DNA of 64,000 nt. Origin: Streptomyces alboflavus (GTDB taxonomy: Bacteria > Actinomycetota > Actinomycetes > Streptomycetales > Streptomycetaceae). Under the pieces are notes generated by a model. That model ran no database searches. It saw nothing but the letters and a program-made list of their open reading frames with translations, and was not told where the DNA came from. A program made the position numbers and the translations under genes. Below are positions 60,701 to 64,000 of this stretch, in pieces. The stretch lies in the NCBI RefSeq assembly GCF_000716675.1, contig NZ_JNXT01000018.1, forward strand, positions 70,229-134,228. Direction: 5' to 3'. Position 1 is the stretch's first letter. Every line of letters begins with the position of its first letter.

Positions 60701-60764
60701 CCCAGGCCTCTCCCTGGCCCTCCGCCCCTTCCAGATCCTCACCCTGCGCCTCACCCCGGCGTAG
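57702..60764 (+). CDS. Alpha-mannosidase, glycoside hydrolase family 38
   Basis: A 1020-residue GH38 enzyme. The catalytic domain starts with [20 protein letters not shown] (zinc ligands H-x-D, about 256-275). [20 protein letters not shown] and [20 protein letters not shown] (nucleophile aspartate near 371) are diagnostic. A C-terminal beta-sandwich covers about 600-1020. The N-terminal 230 residues are the usual accessory domain of bacterial GH38. There is no signal peptide, so it acts inside on mannosides. The GTG at 57702 has AAGGAG upstream. It is a single-gene unit, convergent with poxB. Confidence 0.94.
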   Translation: [1020 protein letters not shown]

Positions 60765-60781
60765 TCCTCGCAGGGCGCCCC

Positions 60782-60970
60782 AGTCCCGCCCCTTCCCGAA
60801 ACTGGGGGCGCTGCCCCCAGACCCCCGCTCCTCAATCGCCGGAGGGGCTATAGATGTCGCCGGTGCGGCGAGAAGGTTTTAGCCCGTCCGGCGTTTGAGG
60901 ACGAGGCGCGGAGCGCCGATAAAGCGGGGTCCAGGGGGCGCAGCCCCCGGTTTCGGAGAAGGGGCGGGAC
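60782..60970. repeat. Large inverted repeat pair containing the dispersed element and a GC hairpin
   Basis: Left copy 60782-60850 and right copy 60881-60970 are inverted versions of one composite element. The 40-bp unit (complete on the right at 60881-60920, shortened on the left) is joined to a GGGGGCGCAGCCCCC-type hairpin and a CCCGCCCCTTC end. The pair lies between the GH38 and poxB genes. The poxB frame runs through the right copy and stops in the left copy. Confidence 0.85.
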
Positions 60971-62616
60971 TCGGTGACCATCTCGGAGCTGATCTTGGGC
61001 GGGATCGACAGCGCGTTGGGGTCGGTGACGATGTCGACGAGGGCGGGCCCCTTGTGGGCGAAGGCGTCCTTGAGGGCACCCGCGAGCTGCTTGGGCTTCT
61101 CCACGCGGACGCCGTACGCCCCGGCGGCCCGAGCCACCGCGGCGAAGTCGGGGTTGTGGTTGGTGGTGCCGTACGAGGGCAGCCCGGCGACCAGCATCTC
61201 CAACTCCACCATCCCGAGGGAGGAGTTGTTGAAGAGGACGACCTTCACCGGCAGGTCGTACTGGACGAGGGTGAGGAAGTCCCCCATCAGCATGGAGAAC
61301 CCGCCGTCGCCGGACATGGAGACGACCTGCCGCTTGCGGTCGACGAACTGGGCGCCGATGGCCTGCGGCAGCGCGTTGGCCATGGAGCCGTGGCTGAAGG
61401 AGCCGATGATGCGCCGCTTGCCGTTCGGGGAGAGGTAGCGGGCGGCCCAGACGTTGCACATGCCGGTGTCGACGGTGAAGACGGCGTCGTCTGCGGCGAG
61501 GTCGTCGAGGACGGAGGCGACGTACTCGGGATGGATCGGGATGTGCTTCTCGACCTTGCGGGTGTACGCCTTCACCACGCCTTCGAGCGCGTCCGCGTGC
61601 TTCTTCAGCATCTTGTCGAGGAACTTGCGGTTCGACTTCGGCGAGACGCGCGGCGTGAGACAGCGCAGCGTCTCGCGCACGTCACCCCAGACGGCGAGGT
61701 CCAGCTTCGAGCGGCGGCCCAGGTTCTCGGGGCGCACGTCGACCTGGGCGATCTTCACGTCGTCGGGCAGGAAGGCGTTGTACGGGAAGTCGGTGCCGAG
61801 CAGGATGAGGAGGTCGCACTCGTGGGTGGCCTCGTACGCGGCGCCGTAGCCGAGCAGTCCGCTCATGCCGACGTCGTACGGGTTGTCGTACTGGATCCAC
61901 TCCTTGCCGCGCAGCGCGTGCCCCACCGGTGACTTGATCTTCTCGGCGAACGCCATCACCTCGGCGTGCGCGCCCGCCGTGCCACTGCCGCAGAACAGGG
62001 TCACCCGGTCGGCCTCGTCGATCATCGCGGCGAGCTTGTCGATCTCGGTGTCGCCGGGGCGCACGGAGGGCCGGGACGTCACGAGGGCGGTCTCGGCGGC
62101 CTTCTCCGGGGCGGGCTCGGAGGCGACGTCGCCGGGCAGCGACACCACGCTGACGCCGGACCGGCCGACGGCGTGCTGGATGGCCGTCTGCACCAGGCGG
62201 GGCATCTGCTTGGGGCTGGAGATCAGTTCGCTGTAGTGACTGCACTCGCGGAACAGCTGGTCGGGGTGGGTCTCCTGGAAGTAGCCGAGGCCGATCTCGG
62301 AGGACGGGATGTGGGAGGCCAGGGCGAGGACCGGGGCCATGGAGCGGTGCGCGTCGTAGAGGCCGTTGATGAGGTGCAGGTTGCCGGGGCCGCAGGAGCC
62401 CGCGCAGGCGGCGAGGGAGCCGGTGATCTGGGCCTCCGCGCCGGCCGCGAACGCCGCGGTCTCCTCGTGCCGGACCTGGATCCAGTCGATCGCCTTGGTG
62501 CGGCGGATCGCGTCGACGACGGGGTTCAGGCTGTCCCCGACGACTCCGTAGAGGCGTTTGACTCCGGCGCGGACGAGGATGTCGACGAACTGTTCGGCGA
62601 CGTTCTGCTTGGCCAT
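60832..62616 (-). CDS. poxB: Pyruvate oxidase/dehydrogenase (PoxB-like, TPP-dependent) with repeat-derived C-terminus
   Basis: A 594-residue TPP enzyme of the acetolactate-synthase superfamily. VRHEETAAFAAGAEAQITGS carries the TPP-activating glutamate, and the TPP/Mg site is MSGDGGFSMLMGDFLTLVQY then L-F-N-N. FAD/UDPGlc-type middle domain segments are present. Such enzymes decarboxylate pyruvate to acetate and pass electrons to quinone. Homology ends at about SSEMVTE; the last about 47 residues (SRPFSETGGCAPWTPL onward) are a translation of the intergenic repeat, replacing the usual tail of about 30 residues. In Escherichia coli PoxB the tail mediates membrane activation, so activity may be altered. 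A GTG at 62628 is an alternative start. Confidence 0.88.
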   Translation of the reverse strand: MAKQNVAEQFVDILVRAGVKRLYGVVGDSLNPVVDAIRRTKAIDWIQVRHEETAAFAAGAEAQITGSLAACAGSCGPGNLHLINGLYDAHRSMAPVLALASHIPSSEIGLGYFQETHPDQLFRECSHYSELISSPKQMPRLVQTAIQHAVGRSGVSVVSLPGDVASEPAPEKAAETALVTSRPSVRPGDTEIDKLAAMIDEADRVTLFCGSGTAGAHAEVMAFAEKIKSPVGHALRGKEWIQYDNPYDVGMSGLLGYGAAYEATHECDLLILLGTDFPYNAFLPDDVKIAQVDVRPENLGRRSKLDLAVWGDVRETLRCLTPRVSPKSNRKFLDKMLKKHADALEGVVKAYTRKVEKHIPIHPEYVASVLDDLAADDAVFTVDTGMCNVWAARYLSPNGKRRIIGSFSHGSMANALPQAIGAQFVDRKRQVVSMSGDGGFSMLMGDFLTLVQYDLPVKVVLFNNSSLGMVELEMLVAGLPSYGTTNHNPDFAAVARAAGAYGVRVEKPKQLAGALKDAFAHKGPALVDIVTDPNALSIPPKISSEMVTESRPFSETGGCAPWTPLYRRSAPRPQTPDGLKPSRRTGDIYSPSGD

Positions 62617-62670
62617 CTCTTCATGCACCCCTTCGCTCTCGTTGGGTCCATGAATTCACAGCGGCGCCGC

Positions 62671-64000
62671 TCACGCCTCCCAAACGGCGGCAGCGGTGCG
62701 ATCGTCCGCGTATCCCTTCACCCGCACCTGGGTGTCGGCGAGGAACGCGGCGAGGCCGGGCGGGCCGCCCTCGGCCCAGCGGCGGGTGAGGTGGCGGGCC
62801 AGCTCCGGCTCGCCCCGCAGCGGCTCGGCGAGGCCGCCGCTGCACAGCAGCAGCGTGTCACCCGGGCGGGCGACGGAGGCCCGGAACCGGAACGGGTCGC
62901 GCGGCGGCGCGGGCGCGGGCTCGTACGGGCTCGGGGGCGTCGTGATGCCCAGGTCCATGGTGAGCCGGTCGCCGTCGGGGGTCTCGGCGGGCGGTGAGCC
63001 GAAGCCGACGACGGGCTCGCCCGCCGTGTCCGCCGTGCGGGGCTCTATGTCCTGCCACTCGCCGCCGCGCAGCCGGAACAGGCCGCCCGCGCCGACGCCG
63101 AAGAACACGCGGGTGCGGCACTCGGGGTCGGCGGGCAGCAGCAGGCAGCGCAGCGTCGCCGTGTACTCGTCCGGTTCCAGGCCGAGTTCGGCGGCGCGGG
63201 CGCGGAGCTTGCCGAGGCTGCGGTCGGTGAGGCGGTGCAGGCCCGACTTGAGGTCGCCGCGGCGCGCGGCGCGGATGTCCTGGGCGAGGCGGCTGTGGCT
63301 GCGGCCCACCGCGCGGCCGATCCAGGCGCAGGCGTCGGCCGCGGCCCGGTGCGCGCCCGGCGTCGCGCGGGCGCCGGTGGCCATGGCGACCAGGACGAGG
63401 GCGTCCTCGCCGGTGCCGAAGCGGGCGGTGAGCAGCGCATCACGGCGCGGCTCGCCCCGGAACCGGGCCGAGTCGCCGCGCACGGACGCGGCGCGCAGGG
63501 TGCTCGTGCCGTACCGGGCGCCGTCGAGCACGGTGTCCGCGACCAGCTCGCCGAGGGCGTCCGGGTCGGCCACGGGCAACCCCGTCGGCTCCGCCTCGTA
63601 CGTGGGCGGCCCGTCCCCGACGTACGCGGGCACCCCGACCGGCACCTCCGTGTCACCCCGCGCCGCCCCGTCACCGGCATCGGTCCCGCTCGTCGGACTC
63701 CCCTCGCTCGACGCCCGCCCCTCGGCCGTCGAGGCCTCCGCGGGCTCGGCCCGCCGCCCCGAGGGGAACGTGACGGGCCCGGCAGCGGCGGTGGCCGCCC
63801 AGGGGGCGGGGGCGCGGTAGGCGGGCGGGTGGTGGGGGCGGTCCGGGGGCGGGCCTGACGGCGGGGAGGCGGGTGGTGAGGGAGGCGTTGAGCGAGGTGT
63901 TGAGCGAGGTGTTGAGGAAAGTGGTGAGGCGGGGCGCTCAGGGGGTGCGGTGCGCCCGGAGGGTGACGGGGGCTCGGCGGGCGCAGCGGGGGCGGGGGGG
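62671..64000 (-). CDS. PP2C-type phosphatase domain protein with Pro-rich N-terminus, cut by the window edge
   Basis: The frame is open from the stop at 62671 to the right edge, so the start lies outside the window. The last about 310 residues resemble a divergent PP2C fold (ASVRGDSARFRGEPRRDALL; DALVLVAMATGARATPGAHR; RPGDTLLLCSGGLAEPLRGE; YADDRTAAAVW), including D-D near the end. The usual first D-G metal pair is weak, so catalysis is uncertain. A GTG at 63645 is the first start codon of the phosphatase-like part. However, 118 further codons upstream stay open and encode a Pro/Ser/Thr-rich linker with S-T-P-R repeats, which indicates a longer protein. Such proteins often pair with Ser/Thr kinases or FHA/von Willebrand proteins. 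Confidence 0.75.
   Translation of the reverse strand, partial: PPAPAAPAEPPSPSGRTAPPERPASPLSSTPRSTPRSTPPSPPASPPSGPPPDRPHHPPAYRAPAPWAATAAAGPVTFPSGRRAEPAEASTAEGRASSEGSPTSGTDAGDGAARGDTEVPVGVPAYVGDGPPTYEAEPTGLPVADPDALGELVADTVLDGARYGTSTLRAASVRGDSARFRGEPRRDALLTARFGTGEDALVLVAMATGARATPGAHRAAADACAWIGRAVGRSHSRLAQDIRAARRGDLKSGLHRLTDRSLGKLRARAAELGLEPDEYTATLRCLLLPADPECRTRVFFGVGAGGLFRLRGGEWQDIEPRTADTAGEPVVGFGSPPAETPDGDRLTMDLGITTPPSPYEPAPAPPRDPFRFRASVARPGDTLLLCSGGLAEPLRGEPELARHLTRRWAEGGPPGLAAFLADTQVRVKGYADDRTAAAVWEA

Overview
The window is a chromosomal segment of a Streptomyces or a close relative. GC content is very high, almost every codon ends in G or C, GTG starts are common, and the regulators (LAL-type LuxR, PucR, XRE, HATPase) and purine-catabolic genes are typical of the genus. 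No tRNA, rRNA, CRISPR array, transposase or integrase was found.

Layout: (1) 0-17.2 kb, a mixed accessory region: a truncated SnoaL-like gene, a metallo-hydrolase/epimerase pair, a large LAL regulator, an alpha/beta hydrolase divergent from a MarR gene, VOC and AraC genes, a DUF2975/XRE pair, an FAD oxidoreductase, several exported proteins of unknown function, and an unusual XRE-membrane-glycosidase-like fusion. (2) 17.4-39.4 kb, a contractile injection system (CIS) locus of the Streptomyces type. It encodes the cap protein (DUF4255), the AAA+ ATPase, a single-pass membrane protein on the opposite strand, a large candidate effector with a zinc deaminase signature, a DUF4157 HExxH protein, sheath, inner tube, a small assembly protein, DUF6760, a 1139-residue disordered protein with repeated V/I-Q-R motifs, a second tube-like protein, LysM baseplate protein, VgrG-like spike, gp25, baseplate J, tail protein I, and a terminal zinc-ribbon membrane protein with a sugar-binding-like ectodomain. 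(3) 39.5-43.5 kb: polysaccharide deacetylase, cytochrome P450, and a TetR/SDR divergent pair. (4) 43.6-52.5 kb, a purine catabolism module: a three-subunit xanthine dehydrogenase, an NCS2 purine permease, the XdhC maturation factor, and a divergent PucR regulator. (5) 52.7-64 kb: a TPR-like protein, GntR regulator, FhuF-like iron-sulfur protein behind an iron box, DUF2637 protein, HATPase, GH38 alpha-mannosidase, pyruvate oxidase, and a PP2C-type phosphatase running off the right edge.

The CIS genes form a nearly gapless plus-strand series with many ATGA/TGATG overlaps. No tail fibre, PAAR tip or canonical tape-measure gene is recognisable, and two membrane-anchored proteins are encoded. This fits cytoplasmic Streptomyces CIS particles better than a secreted, cell-targeting particle. 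The most interesting signals are the deaminase-bearing candidate effector, short motifs it shares with the DUF4157 protein and the disordered protein, and the ToxR-like fusion just upstream.

A dispersed 40-bp repeat with attached GC hairpins fills three of the intergenic regions between convergent genes. At one of them it appears to have overwritten the C-terminus of the pyruvate oxidase gene. Coding 9-bp tandem repeats occur at several unrelated loci.
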